This document shows, one piece after another, positions 16,265 through 25,206 of a DNA stretch of 64,000 nucleotides. Each line of letters opens with the position of its first letter. Positions within the stretch are counted from its first letter, which is position 1. Source of the DNA: JBBSJZ01 sp041751935 (lineage in GTDB: Bacteria > Planctomycetota > Planctomycetia > Pirellulales > Pirellulaceae); assembly GCA_041751935.1 (NCBI GenBank), contig JBGSIA010000096.1, positions 16,775-80,774 on the forward strand. Direction: 5' to 3'. The notes under the pieces were generated by a model that was given only the letters and a program-made list of their open reading frames with translations, was not told where the DNA came from and did no database searches. The translations under genes were made by a program, and so were the position numbers.

Positions 16265-18714
16265 TGGTTAAACAGGAACTCTTTGGAGTTGATGAGTGAC
16301 CAGACGAGATCCTCATACGCTTCACGGGAATGTTGTTTTTCGCTCAAGTAAGTCAGCGCAGACTTCAATTCGTTGTCGGTTGCGGTACGACTCAGCGCAA
16401 CATGATACAGCTCGCGAATTTTTTCTTCCTGTGGGCGAGTGGTGTCGGCTAATAACTTGGCAGCACGTCCGGTGTCTGATGACAGTTTTTTTTGCATGTC
16501 TTCGGAATTCAGCAAATGCAAACTTTGCGCGAGGTTTGCGTCCTGACTGCGTTCGCACTCACAGGCCGTTGACGATGTCGGACGCCCGAATACCTGCAAG
16601 AAGTAGGAAGCAAAATTCGTGTCTGGAAGCGAGATGGCGCTCGTACCGACGGGCATTCCATCAAATACCGTTTGTGATTGTGTGACATGGTCCACAGCAT
16701 CGAGCAGCACTTCCGCTGGCAACCGCTTTGCATAAAACCGGGAATAGCTGCGCCGATCGGCAAGATTGTTTTCCAGCGGTTCACTCGATAATTGGTAGGT
16801 CTTGGACAACACAATCAAGCGGATCAATTGTTTTGTATCAAATCTAGATTCAATAAACGCGGCAGCCAATCCGTCGAGCAATTCAGGATTCGAGGGCGGG
16901 TTGGTCACTCGCAAATCGTCTTCGGGCTCGACGATGCCACGCCCCAAGAAGTGTTTCCAATAGCGATTTACCAGGGCGCGAGCAAAGAACGGATTCGTGG
17001 GATCGGTCATCCAATCAGCAAGTTGGGTGCGCGGGTCCTGATCCGGTGGGATCGCAACGCTCGGGGCATCCAGTCCGGCTGGCGTTAAGGCTTGGCCAGA
17101 TTTCGGATGAGGCGCCGAGGCACCGCCGACACGCACAAAGTACAGCGGCTCTGCGGGGTCGCGATCACCTTTCTGCGAAACGGTCGTGAAGAAGGCGGAG
17201 AGTCGTGCATAATCCGCTTGGCTCCACTTCTCGAACGGATGATGATGGCAACGAGCACACTGAACACGCTGTCCCAGGAAAAGTTGCGCCGCATCCTCGA
17301 CGCGTTCGTTAATTCCCGTGACGTGTTGATACCAAGCCACCGGTGGATTACTCGCAACGCTGCCCGATGCCGTGATGATCGCCCGCACAAACTCGTCGTA
17401 GGGAACGTTTTGGCGGATGCGATCGCGAATCCATTGATGAAACGCGACGGTGGCAAACGACAATTCGTTGCCGCGACGACGGTTCCTCAGGATCGTGTTC
17501 CATTTGTTCGCGAAATAGTCGGCGTAACCTGGGCTTTCCAACAAGCGATCGACCAGCGCTTGTCGCTTCGTAGTCGATGTATCCGATTCAAATTGATGGA
17601 TCTGGTCGAGAGTTGGCAATCGCCCGGCGATATCCAGTGACGCTCGGCGCAAAAACGTTGCATCGTCACAGAGAGTCGATACTGGAATATCAAGCGACTT
17701 CAACTTCTTGAATACGAACGTATCAATCAGGTTGTTAGGCTGCGGCATTTCCACCGGGGGCACCGTTTCGCTTGTCGCTTCGCGTGTAAACGGAATGTCG
17801 GCGCGAAATGCTGTTACTTGACCTTGGTAGCGAGCCATGATTGCTACATCGCCTACCAAATCCTTTAACGTGACCAGTCCGGTTGTCGAAACGTCGGCCA
17901 TCTCTGGATCATTCGATTGAAATACAGCAGCGCGAGTCACGTCTTCGCGGGAACCATCAGAAAAGTGAGCGATGGCGCAAAGCTGCTGAGTCGCTGAAGC
18001 GAATAACCGTCGTTGACTGGGCAATACTTCAATCGAAACGACTTGTGGTGGATTGTCATTGCCGTAAGGTACACCTTGGGCGATCCAACGCCTCAGCATA
18101 CGGTACTCGTAGCTATCGCTGACCAATCGTTGTCCGCCGCCGTGAGGAGTCTGGCCGGTAGCTTTGGTCAACAACAGGCTGTGATCCGGTTGCGAGTGGG
18201 ACACCCGCCGTGAACGCGATTCGGCGACGATGTATTGGTAGTCATTGCGAGGTTCAAAGCCCAATAGAGACAGCTTGAAACCGTTTTGCCCTGCCGCTTT
18301 ACCGTGACATCCACCGCTATTGCAGCCGAGTTTAGTAAAGATTGGCACGATGCGACTGGGAAAGCTCAGTGGTGGCTCGTTATCGGTTTCGGAAACCGTC
18401 AGTTGCATCTGAGCAACCAATCCATCCTCGGTTTGCGCTGAAACCGTCACAGCACCATTGGTCAACGGCACGACCAACGCACTGTTGTCAATGTCAATAA
18501 TCCCTTCCGGCTGCACGCTGTAAGATACGCAATGCGAGACATCCCGCAGGCTATCACCGTCTCGTTGGGAAACCACCAACTGCAGCCGGGCATCCTTGCC
18601 TCGAAGTACGATGTCACCTTCAGAAAGTTCAAATTGTAAAGTCGCACCCGTCAGCGCTTGCGTGCAAGCCACCGTAATCGCCAGCACAACTAGATGGAAT
18701 CGGAGTGCGAGCAT
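16261..18714 (-). CDS. Planctomycete cytochrome-like DUF1549/DUF1553 protein with Ig-like domains
   Basis: An 817-residue exported protein with a signal peptide ending near TGA (about 24). A bacterial Ig-like region (about 27-110) precedes a heme-like site with unusual spacing, CNSGGCHGK (Cys131, Cys136, His137: CX4CH). A second Ig-like segment follows. Then come the DUF1549 domain (DTFVFKKLKSL, RRASLDIAGRLPT) and a conventional CxxCH in QCARCHHHPFEKW. The DUF1553 domain is marked by NPFFARALVNRYWKHFLGRG and LNSEDMQ. The family is probably electron-transferring, but no reaction is established. ATG 18714 overlaps the upstream TGA by one base. Confidence 0.9.
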   Translation of the reverse strand: MLALRFHLVVLAITVACTQALTGATLQFELSEGDIVLRGKDARLQLVVSQRDGDSLRDVSHCVSYSVQPEGIIDIDNSALVVPLTNGAVTVSAQTEDGLVAQMQLTVSETDNEPPLSFPSRIVPIFTKLGCNSGGCHGKAAGQNGFKLSLLGFEPRNDYQYIVAESRSRRVSHSQPDHSLLLTKATGQTPHGGGQRLVSDSYEYRMLRRWIAQGVPYGNDNPPQVVSIEVLPSQRRLFASATQQLCAIAHFSDGSREDVTRAAVFQSNDPEMADVSTTGLVTLKDLVGDVAIMARYQGQVTAFRADIPFTREATSETVPPVEMPQPNNLIDTFVFKKLKSLDIPVSTLCDDATFLRRASLDIAGRLPTLDQIHQFESDTSTTKRQALVDRLLESPGYADYFANKWNTILRNRRRGNELSFATVAFHQWIRDRIRQNVPYDEFVRAIITASGSVASNPPVAWYQHVTGINERVEDAAQLFLGQRVQCARCHHHPFEKWSQADYARLSAFFTTVSQKGDRDPAEPLYFVRVGGASAPHPKSGQALTPAGLDAPSVAIPPDQDPRTQLADWMTDPTNPFFARALVNRYWKHFLGRGIVEPEDDLRVTNPPSNPELLDGLAAAFIESRFDTKQLIRLIVLSKTYQLSSEPLENNLADRRSYSRFYAKRLPAEVLLDAVDHVTQSQTVFDGMPVGTSAISLPDTNFASYFLQVFGRPTSSTACECERSQDANLAQSLHLLNSEDMQKKLSSDTGRAAKLLADTTRPQEEKIRELYHVALSRTATDNELKSALTYLSEKQHSREAYEDLVWSLINSKEFLFNH

Positions 18715-20057
18715 CAGATCAGCTCCGCAATCGGCTCGCGATCAACCAAGTACTGCGGTCGACCGGTCGGATCGGGAATCGTGATTGAAGCAGTATCGAT
18801 ACCGAGGTTGTGATACAGAGTGGCGACGACTTCCTGCATGTGAACTGGACGCTCGATCGGTTCTTCACCGAGTCGGTTGGTTGCCCCGATGGCTTGCCCG
18901 GTCCGCATGCCACCACCGGCAAGGAACGCGCAGCTAACGTTGTTCCAGTGATCACGTCCGGCTGATGCATTGATCTTCGGAGTTCGTCCGAATTCGCCCC
19001 AGACGACGATGCTGACATCGTCCAGCATCCCGCGGGCATCCAAATCATCGATCAGCGCACTGAGGCACTGGTCCAGCTTTCCACCGTGATCGCGTACAAG
19101 ATCGAAGTTCTGACCGTGGCTATCCCATCGTCCGTAGCTCAAGCTAACGACTCTCGCACCCGCTTCGATCAAGCGGCGAGCGATTAGAAGCTGGTCGTTG
19201 CAAGTGGGGGCTCCGTCATATTGGTATCGATACGGCTTACCATCACCGTAACGCTCAACCGTTTTGGGATCTTCTTTGCTGAGGTCAAGGGCATCGATCA
19301 ATTTGCTACTGGTGAGAACATCGAGCGCACGTTGGCCGAATGCATCCATACCTTCCATCGCACCGGTCACATCAATATCGCGTCGCATCGTATCCATCTG
19401 TGCGAGCAACCTGCGTCGATCGCTCAATCGATCCAAAGTGATCCCATTGAGGGTCATGTTTTTCATACCAGGCCCATCCGGTTTGAAGGGCGCGAAAGCT
19501 GAACCCAGGAATCCAGGCGATCCACTGTCGGACCAGGGCAGGTGCGAGGTTGGGCTGCACAAACCAATGTTCGGAGGAACCGAGGCATCGACAGGCCCGA
19601 ACAGTTTTGCGACGGCGGCACCGATCGCCGGTCGACCACCAACACTCTTCAAATCATTGGGCGCCCATCCACTCAAGCACTGCACCGCATCGTGTCCGCC
19701 GCTACATCCGACTACACTGCGAATGATCGCGGCCTTGTCCATCAATCCAGCCAACTTGGGAAAGACTTCACAGATCTCGATACCCGGAACATTGGTTTTG
19801 ATCGGCTTGAACTCACCACGTATTTCGCTGGGCGCTTCGGTCTTGATTTCCCACATATCTTGGTGCGGAGGGCCACCAGCGAGAAAAATGTTGATCACGG
19901 ACTTTTGTGAATTCGTCGTACCGGATGCTGCCTCAGCACGCATCAAATCGGCCAGCGAAAATCCGCCGACACCAAAAGATAAGCCTCCAATTTTCAAGAA
20001 GCTGCGTCTTGAAACACCATCACAAAAGCGGCTTTTGGATCCAACGATCGACAACAT
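18714..20057 (-). CDS. DUF1501 family protein with Tat-like signal
   Basis: A 447-residue protein. ATG 20057 is chosen with GAGG seven bases upstream; an in-frame TTG at 20075 would add six residues. The N-terminus has SRRSFLKIGG followed by a hydrophobic stretch, a twin-arginine signal, so it is exported folded. Family signatures include FLAGGPPHQDMWE, GGHDAVQCLSGW, LSYGRWDSHG and VVWGEFGRTPKIN; the His/Asp-rich motifs suggest a relation to the alkaline-phosphatase/sulfatase fold, but the reaction is unknown. It is the first gene of the three-gene operon, and DUF1501 is typically paired with DUF1549/DUF1553. Confidence 0.9.
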   Translation of the reverse strand: MLSIVGSKSRFCDGVSRRSFLKIGGLSFGVGGFSLADLMRAEAASGTTNSQKSVINIFLAGGPPHQDMWEIKTEAPSEIRGEFKPIKTNVPGIEICEVFPKLAGLMDKAAIIRSVVGCSGGHDAVQCLSGWAPNDLKSVGGRPAIGAAVAKLFGPVDASVPPNIGLCSPTSHLPWSDSGSPGFLGSAFAPFKPDGPGMKNMTLNGITLDRLSDRRRLLAQMDTMRRDIDVTGAMEGMDAFGQRALDVLTSSKLIDALDLSKEDPKTVERYGDGKPYRYQYDGAPTCNDQLLIARRLIEAGARVVSLSYGRWDSHGQNFDLVRDHGGKLDQCLSALIDDLDARGMLDDVSIVVWGEFGRTPKINASAGRDHWNNVSCAFLAGGGMRTGQAIGATNRLGEEPIERPVHMQEVVATLYHNLGIDTASITIPDPTGRPQYLVDREPIAELI

Positions 20058-20338
20058 GGTTGCCTCGCGTAGCAAAGGAGGGAGGTAGGCGGCGGGATTG
20101 ACGGTTTGGCGGGTTACCTATCGGCCGGCCCAAACCAGCACGATTAACCTGGCTATTTCTGAGTCGTGGTTCGGCTGACGTCACCAATGATCATAGCTGA
20201 TCTGCACTGTGAAAAGCAACCTTTGGGGTTATGGCCCCAGGGGCATCACTTGCGAAGGGAATAAAGGTTCGAAGTTCCATCGACCGGGGACTATGGCCTG
20301 CCGATTTTCAAGCTGCAGCTGACTTGTCGTGCGGCTGA

Positions 20339-20884
20339 CTAGCCGCGGGTGACCATGACCTCGATCAGGGCACGGCAGAAATCCGGCAGGTCGTCGGGTT
20401 TGCGGCTGGTGACATGATTGCGGTCGACGACCACGCTTTGATCGAGATACGTCGCTCCCGCATTGACTAGGTCGTCCTTGATGCCCGGCGATCCGGTGAC
20501 GGTCGCACCGCGATAGACGCCGGCGCTGATGGGAATCCAGCCACCGTGACAGATTGCTGCAATCGGTTTCGAAGCATCATTGAACGCGCGGACGATATCG
20601 AGCACCTTGGGGTCTCGACGCAATTTGTCAGGCATGAAGCCACCGGGAACGAGCAACGCGTCAAATCCTGCCGACTGGGCGTCGCGGATTGCGATGTCGG
20701 AGGCACATGGGTAGCCGTTCTTTCCCGTGTAGTTTTGGTTCGCTTCAGGACCAGCGACGACGACCTCGCAACCGGCTTCGATCAGCCGGTACTTGGGGTA
20801 CCAAAGCTCCAGGTCTTCGTAGACATCGCCGGTGAAGGCCAGCACCCGTTGACCGTAGAGCGGCAAATTGGCTTTCGGATTCAT
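20339..20884 (-). CDS. DJ-1/PfpI family protein
   Basis: A 181-residue cytoplasmic protein of the class I glutamine amidotransferase-like fold. It has the nucleophile elbow AAICHGGWIP (reactive Cys followed by His), the acidic residue in YEDLELWYP, and ALLVPGGFMPDKL. Family members act as glyoxalase III or protein deglycases, or peptidases in the hexameric PfpI branch; which applies here is unclear. The ATG at 20884 lies three bases downstream of the PII gene stop, so the two are probably co-transcribed. An oxidative or carbonyl-stress role is inferred from the family. Confidence 0.92.
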   Translation of the reverse strand: MNPKANLPLYGQRVLAFTGDVYEDLELWYPKYRLIEAGCEVVVAGPEANQNYTGKNGYPCASDIAIRDAQSAGFDALLVPGGFMPDKLRRDPKVLDIVRAFNDASKPIAAICHGGWIPISAGVYRGATVTGSPGIKDDLVNAGATYLDQSVVVDRNHVTSRKPDDLPDFCRALIEVMVTRG

Positions 20885-20887
20885 TAC

Positions 20888-21235
20888 TCAGATTGCCTCG
20901 CTGCCACGTTCGCCCGTACGAATGCGGATACAATCGTCCATGGGGAGCACGAATATTTTGCCATCACCGATTTCACCACTTTCACCGCTGCGGCCACCTT
21001 CAAGGATGGCGTCGATTGTGGGTTGCACAAACTGTTCATTGACAGCAATTTGCAATTGCACTTTGCGCAGCAAATTAACCCCGAATTCGTGTCCCCGATG
21101 GACGCCGGTTTGACCTTTCTGGCGTCCGAAGCCTTGGCAATCCATAACGGTTAGGCGGAAAACCTCGACCTGCGTGAGCGCTTCCTTGACAGCTTCCAAC
21201 TTCGCGGGCTGGATAATTGCAATGATTAACTTCAC
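20888..21235 (-). CDS. glnB: PII family nitrogen regulator lacking Tyr51
   Basis: A 115-residue PII signal protein, which binds ATP/ADP and 2-oxoglutarate as a trimer and reports carbon/nitrogen and energy state. GFGRQKG (35-41) opens the T-loop and GEIGDGKIFVLP with IRIRTGE forms the nucleotide-binding B and C loops. Aligned with E. coli GlnB, the uridylylated or adenylylated Tyr51 is Phe, and the Ser49 phosphorylated in cyanobacteria is His, so no known covalent switch site remains. A short SGES insertion precedes the B-loop. It precedes the DJ-1 gene in an operon rather than amtB or glnA, which is unusual. Confidence 0.95.
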   Translation of the reverse strand: MKLIIAIIQPAKLEAVKEALTQVEVFRLTVMDCQGFGRQKGQTGVHRGHEFGVNLLRKVQLQIAVNEQFVQPTIDAILEGGRSGESGEIGDGKIFVLPMDDCIRIRTGERGSEAI

Positions 21236-21571
21236 AGTCGTTCGGTTTCCACAATGAGAGAGAGTTCGAATTGGGTGCTGGCAGTGGAGATATGTTAAGC
21301 GGGTTTCGGCGAGCTAGCTACCAAGGTACGCCCGAACGAGTTTACGGAAGCTAAAAATCCAGCATCAAAACTGCTTGGCGAGTGCCGTATCGTCTGCCAT
21401 AATGCTTGATCCACCGGTGCCGTGGCGGACGGTCGTGCTAGAGAACGATTTCTCTCGCCTTGCTTGGCACAATGTTCTATTTGAGACAATGTTCCCTGAA
21501 ATTTGATCTGTCCTTTTCGGTGCTGATCACTTCGCCAGCCCCGGCCGCCTGTTCTTCGGAGCCCCGAATTC
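21236..21571. other. Intergenic region between divergent PII and DoxX operons
   Basis: The 336-bp divergent gap must hold promoters for both operons. I see no ORF, strong hairpin or T-run. TTGGCACAATGTTC at 21465 superficially resembles a sigma-54 -24 element but lacks the -12 GC. Confidence 0.5.
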
Positions 21572-22516
21572 GTGCTTAAATTGTTGTTTGCCCCGCTGCG
21601 GCTACTAGTTGGCTGGGGGGTATCGCCCCGGCTCTTAGGTCCAATGGCGATTGGGATGCTAGTTCTTTTGCGACTATCCATTGGCTGGCACTTCTACAGT
21701 GAGGGCGTGGACAAGTATCGCGCTAGTAACTGGGACGCTGGTCCCTTTTTCGCCAATGCCAAAGGCCCGTTTGCTGATCACTATCGCGGTCTCGTTTGGG
21801 ACTGGGACGGCGAACTTCGCTTGGACAAGGAGGGAACGATGCAGTGGTGGGCCGTGTATCGCGACCGCATCAGTGAATACTACGGGTTTGACCAGCGGCA
21901 ACAGCAACAAGCCCAAGTCAACTATGCCAAGGCCGTTGAACAATTTGATTGGGTCGTCTTGGAAAACGCTTTGGAATTAGAGGAATATCAGCTTGGACGC
22001 CAGCGTATGGAGGAACTTGATCGCGATCCAATGCGTAATGAAGTATCCAGTTTGGGTGGCCAGCGAGATACGATTCGTCGCGAATGGACAGCGAAAATCA
22101 CGCCGACATTGAACCAACTCAACACGATTTGGGAGAACTACGAGAGTTCCCAAAACATGATTGCGACGCGTAAGCAGTCCGAGCGTCATCCACCGTTTGA
22201 ATTGGGGCGACCTCGTAACGCTCCCATGGACACGACGGTGATTAACAAGATCGTCCCGTATTTTGATATGGCGATTGGTATTTGTTTGCTGCTTGGATTG
22301 TTTACACCAGTTGCGGCTTTGGCGGCAGCCGGATTTTTGGCATCGGTTTTTCTCAGCCAATATCCGCCGACGACTGGGCCGACGTCGAGCAATTACCAGT
22401 TGATCGAGTGCATGTCGTGTTTCGTGCTTGCCAGTACCGGGGCCGGACGATTTGCTGGTCTCGACTTTTTCTTTCACTTAATTGTTCGCCGCATTTGGGC
22501 ACCGAGTGCCGATTAG
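21572..22516 (+). CDS. DoxX-like membrane protein with large soluble insertion
   Basis: A 314-residue protein starting at GTG 21572. The first hydrophobic helix (about 24-40) ends RLSIGWHFYSEGVDKY, the DoxX first-helix motif. Residues about 48-225 are a hydrophilic, helix-prone insertion rich in Gln and Glu (QRQQQQAQ). Then three more helices follow, beginning FDMAIGICLLLGLFTP, the conserved DoxX second half. DoxX proteins are usually 130-150 residues, so this is about twice normal because of the inserted domain, whose side of the membrane I cannot determine. It is 10 bp upstream of the oxidoreductase gene, forming an operon. Function in redox or membrane homeostasis is only inferred. Confidence 0.85.
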   Translation: MLKLLFAPLRLLVGWGVSPRLLGPMAIGMLVLLRLSIGWHFYSEGVDKYRASNWDAGPFFANAKGPFADHYRGLVWDWDGELRLDKEGTMQWWAVYRDRISEYYGFDQRQQQQAQVNYAKAVEQFDWVVLENALELEEYQLGRQRMEELDRDPMRNEVSSLGGQRDTIRREWTAKITPTLNQLNTIWENYESSQNMIATRKQSERHPPFELGRPRNAPMDTTVINKIVPYFDMAIGICLLLGLFTPVAALAAAGFLASVFLSQYPPTTGPTSSNYQLIECMSCFVLASTGAGRFAGLDFFFHLIVRRIWAPSAD

Positions 22517-22526
22517 GAATAAACCC

Positions 22527-24356
22527 ATGGTAGATAAACTTTCCAAAGAACAACGCGATGTTGGCGAGAGCAATTACTACTCCGCCGTTGGCAGCTACTA
22601 CGACATCAACCGACGCGACTTTTTGCGAGGCATTGTCGCCACGGGAGCCGTCAGTGGTGCGGGTCTGGGTGCAGCCTATTTTGGCTACGCCAAGATCAAT
22701 GATCCGGTGCGGATTGCGATCATCGGCACCGGCGATGAAGGCAACGTGCTCATCGGTGGCTGCAACCCTGACTACGTCCAGGTCAAAGCGATCTGTGACA
22801 TTCGCCCCTTCAGCGAATTTCGTGCGTTTCACGGTGACTGGTCGAGTCCTTCGGCGCTGGGCCGTCGGCCGGGTTTGATCAATGTCGCCGGATATAAGAA
22901 CGAAGCCGAAGCACGCAAGCAGGTGAAGGTTTATGGCGCCAACAACGGCGGTATCATGGCCTGTTTGGATGATCCCGATATTGAAGCGGTGATCATTGCG
23001 TTGCCGTTGTGGCTGCACGCCGCCGTCGCTGCTCAGGCGATGAAGCGAGGCTTGCATGTGCTGACAGAAAAGTTGATGGCACACAACGTTGCCCAGTGCA
23101 AAGTGATGTCGCGACTGGCGGCCTCGGGACAAGATAAAGCCGGCAATCCACTCCATTTGGCGACCGGGCACCAACGGCACTACAACGTCAAGTACGATAA
23201 CGCCGTGAATCTGATTCGCTGGGGTCTGTTGGGCCAGTTGCACCATATTCGCGCCCAGTGGCATCGAGGCAATCTGCCGGGTGCGGATTCTTGGTCGATG
23301 CCGATCCCTGGCGGTGAAAAGATTGCCGGTGAAAAGAAGTTATTCGATCGCATTGTCAAGGACATCGAGCACCGCGAAAAAGCGCTTGCTGCCGCGACCG
23401 ACCCGAAAGAGGTCGCGCGGCTAAAGATGGAATTGGAACAGTGGAAGGCTTGGGATTCGGACAAGAATGTGGACCCGAAGAAGTTCGGCTACCAAGATTT
23501 CTCTGCCGGTGACCGCGTATTCACGGCGATGGAAGAATTGCATCGTTGGCGATTGTTCGACCGCACCGGCGCGGGGCTGATGGCGGAATTGGGCAGTCAC
23601 CAACTGGACGCGATTAGCATCTTCCTTTCGTCGCTGAGAAATGACGGCAAAAAAGTGCATCCGCTTAGTGTGCATGCCGTCGGCGGTCGACACATCATGC
23701 CGATGGATCGTGAAGTCGAAGACCATGTGTATTGTATGTTCGAGTTCCCCGGCCCCGAGTACTCCGCGACGTTCGATGTCGGCTACTACGATCGCGTGGA
23801 AAAGTACCCCAACGGTCCTGTTCCTGGTTACGATACCGATCCCAACAAGAAGGTCGTAGCAACCTATTCGTCGATCAATGGCAACGGCTTCGGCGGCTGG
23901 GGCGAGGTCGTGATGGGAAGCAAAGGCACGCTGATTCTTGACAGCGAAACGGACGTGCTGCTTTATCGTGATAGCGATACCAGTAGCAAAGTCGGTGTTG
24001 CTAAGAAGGAGGGCGGTTACGCGCTGGATACCAGTGCCAGCGGTGACTTTGCTGCACCAATCGCCAAGGCTGCCGATGCTGGACCAGTCAGTCGTGGATA
24101 CCGTGAAGAGATTGAGCACTGGGCTTACTGTATCCGTAACCCCGACAAGGAAAACACTCCTCGTTGCTATCCTGCCGTTGCCATGGGCGATGCGGTGATT
24201 GCGTTGACGGCGAACTTGGCATTGAAGCAATCCGCTTCCGGCAAGGGCGGTTACATCAAGTACGAGGAGTCGTGGTTCGATATCGATAACGACGAGACAC
24301 CCGACGGTAGCGATATCAAACGCGAGACCGAGTATATGGATAAACCGGTCGACTGA
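22527..24356 (+). CDS. Tat-exported Gfo/Idh/MocA family oxidoreductase
   Basis: A 609-residue NAD(P)-dependent oxidoreductase of the glucose-fructose oxidoreductase family. ATG 22527 is selected after the DoxX stop. The N-terminus has NRRDFLRG and a hydrophobic stretch, a Tat signal for export of the cofactor-loaded enzyme. The Rossmann fold starts VRIAIIGTGDEGN. LTEKLMAHN corresponds to the conserved EKP region, although the Pro is replaced. The substrate domain has GAGLMAELGSHQLDAI with the catalytic-region His. It is longer than typical (350-450) because of inserted charged segments around residues 270-340. Substrate is probably a sugar or cyclitol; not determinable here. Confidence 0.9.
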   Translation: MVDKLSKEQRDVGESNYYSAVGSYYDINRRDFLRGIVATGAVSGAGLGAAYFGYAKINDPVRIAIIGTGDEGNVLIGGCNPDYVQVKAICDIRPFSEFRAFHGDWSSPSALGRRPGLINVAGYKNEAEARKQVKVYGANNGGIMACLDDPDIEAVIIALPLWLHAAVAAQAMKRGLHVLTEKLMAHNVAQCKVMSRLAASGQDKAGNPLHLATGHQRHYNVKYDNAVNLIRWGLLGQLHHIRAQWHRGNLPGADSWSMPIPGGEKIAGEKKLFDRIVKDIEHREKALAAATDPKEVARLKMELEQWKAWDSDKNVDPKKFGYQDFSAGDRVFTAMEELHRWRLFDRTGAGLMAELGSHQLDAISIFLSSLRNDGKKVHPLSVHAVGGRHIMPMDREVEDHVYCMFEFPGPEYSATFDVGYYDRVEKYPNGPVPGYDTDPNKKVVATYSSINGNGFGGWGEVVMGSKGTLILDSETDVLLYRDSDTSSKVGVAKKEGGYALDTSASGDFAAPIAKAADAGPVSRGYREEIEHWAYCIRNPDKENTPRCYPAVAMGDAVIALTANLALKQSASGKGGYIKYEESWFDIDNDETPDGSDIKRETEYMDKPVD

Positions 24357-24363
24357 GCGCCTC

Positions 24364-25149
24364 ATGCAGCACGTTGATGTGAAGGTACATGATTGCGTGG
24401 CGACGATCATGATGGATCGTCCCCGCAAACGAAACGCGCTCAACCCGATGTTAATCGAGGAGTTGATGCTTGCATTTTCTGACGTACATCAAGAGAAACG
24501 AGTTCGAGGTGTGATTCTCACCGGCGGCGGCCAGCATTTCTGTAGCGGTATGGATTTGTCGACGTTTAGTGAAATCGCGGCCTTGCCCGCGGCCGATGCG
24601 ATGATCCAATGGCTGGAACATTGGCGTCGATTGACCGAACTCTACGAGATTATGCTGCGATTCCCCAAACCGATCGTTGCGGCCATTGATGGCGCCGCCA
24701 TTGGCTCAGGGCTCGGATTGGCCATGGCCAGCGATTTCATCATCGCTTCTCAGTCCGCCGTCCTGGCTGCCGACGCGGTCCGCCGCGGTTTGGTTGGAGG
24801 CGCAACGGCTGCGTTAGTGAATTTCCGGCTCGGTGGCGCAATCGCTGCGAGGATGTTGCTAGCGGGCGAAAACTTTAATGCTGAGCAACTGCATCGAGTC
24901 GGTGGATGCTACAGCGTTGTTAGCTCAGATCAGATCTGGGTCGTAGCCCGTGAACTGGTGCGAAAGTGCGCCGCAGGATCACCCGAAGCGATCGCGGCGA
25001 CCAAGCGAGTACTCAACGAAGGCATCGGTGAGCAGTTATTGACCCAACTTTCTGCTGGGGCCGCAGGCAGCGCCACGGTCTGTAGTACAGAATCAGCCAC
25101 CGAAGGTGTTCGTGCTTTTCTTGAAAAACGCGAACCCGTTTGGCCGTAG
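24364..25149 (+). CDS. Enoyl-CoA hydratase/isomerase family protein
   Basis: A 261-residue crotonase-fold protein. It shows the N-terminal IMMDRPRKRNALN signature, the oxyanion-hole segments GGGQHFCSGMDLS and AAIDGAAIGSGLGLAMASDF, and the C-terminal helix region. The glutamates typical of true hydratases are not obvious: the position after GGA is an Ala/Thr-rich segment. It may therefore be another crotonase subtype acting on an acyl-CoA. It begins seven bases after the oxidoreductase stop and probably closes the DoxX-oxidoreductase operon, an odd grouping that gives no pathway. It is convergent with zwf. Confidence 0.88.
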   Translation: MQHVDVKVHDCVATIMMDRPRKRNALNPMLIEELMLAFSDVHQEKRVRGVILTGGGQHFCSGMDLSTFSEIAALPAADAMIQWLEHWRRLTELYEIMLRFPKPIVAAIDGAAIGSGLGLAMASDFIIASQSAVLAADAVRRGLVGGATAALVNFRLGGAIAARMLLAGENFNAEQLHRVGGCYSVVSSDQIWVVARELVRKCAAGSPEAIAATKRVLNEGIGEQLLTQLSAGAAGSATVCSTESATEGVRAFLEKREPVWP

Positions 25150-25158
25150 GCCTACGTT

Positions 25159-25206
25159 ACTCACGGAGCTCGCATTACCGGGACTCACGGTGCTCGCAGT
25201 ACCGGG
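25159..25206. repeat. Tandem duplication of 24 bp at the zwf 3' end
   Basis: Two adjacent 24-bp units, 25159-25182 and 25183-25206, beginning ACTCACGG and ending ACCGGG, differ at two positions. The second unit covers the last codons and stop of zwf. It lies between the convergent zwf and crotonase genes. Confidence 0.8.

Noticed and set aside
19264..20088. Long + strand frame opposite the DUF1501 gene
   Set aside because: It is the antisense shadow of a strongly recognised gene and contains no recognisable domain.
21464..21480. TTGGCACAATGTTCTAT resembling a sigma-54 promoter near the PII gene
   Set aside because: The -12 GC is missing at the required spacing and the orientation points to the DoxX operon rather than to PII.
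22353..24443. Long antisense reading frames opposite the Gfo/Idh/MocA gene
   Set aside because: They lack family similarity and arise from codon bias of the well-supported + strand gene.
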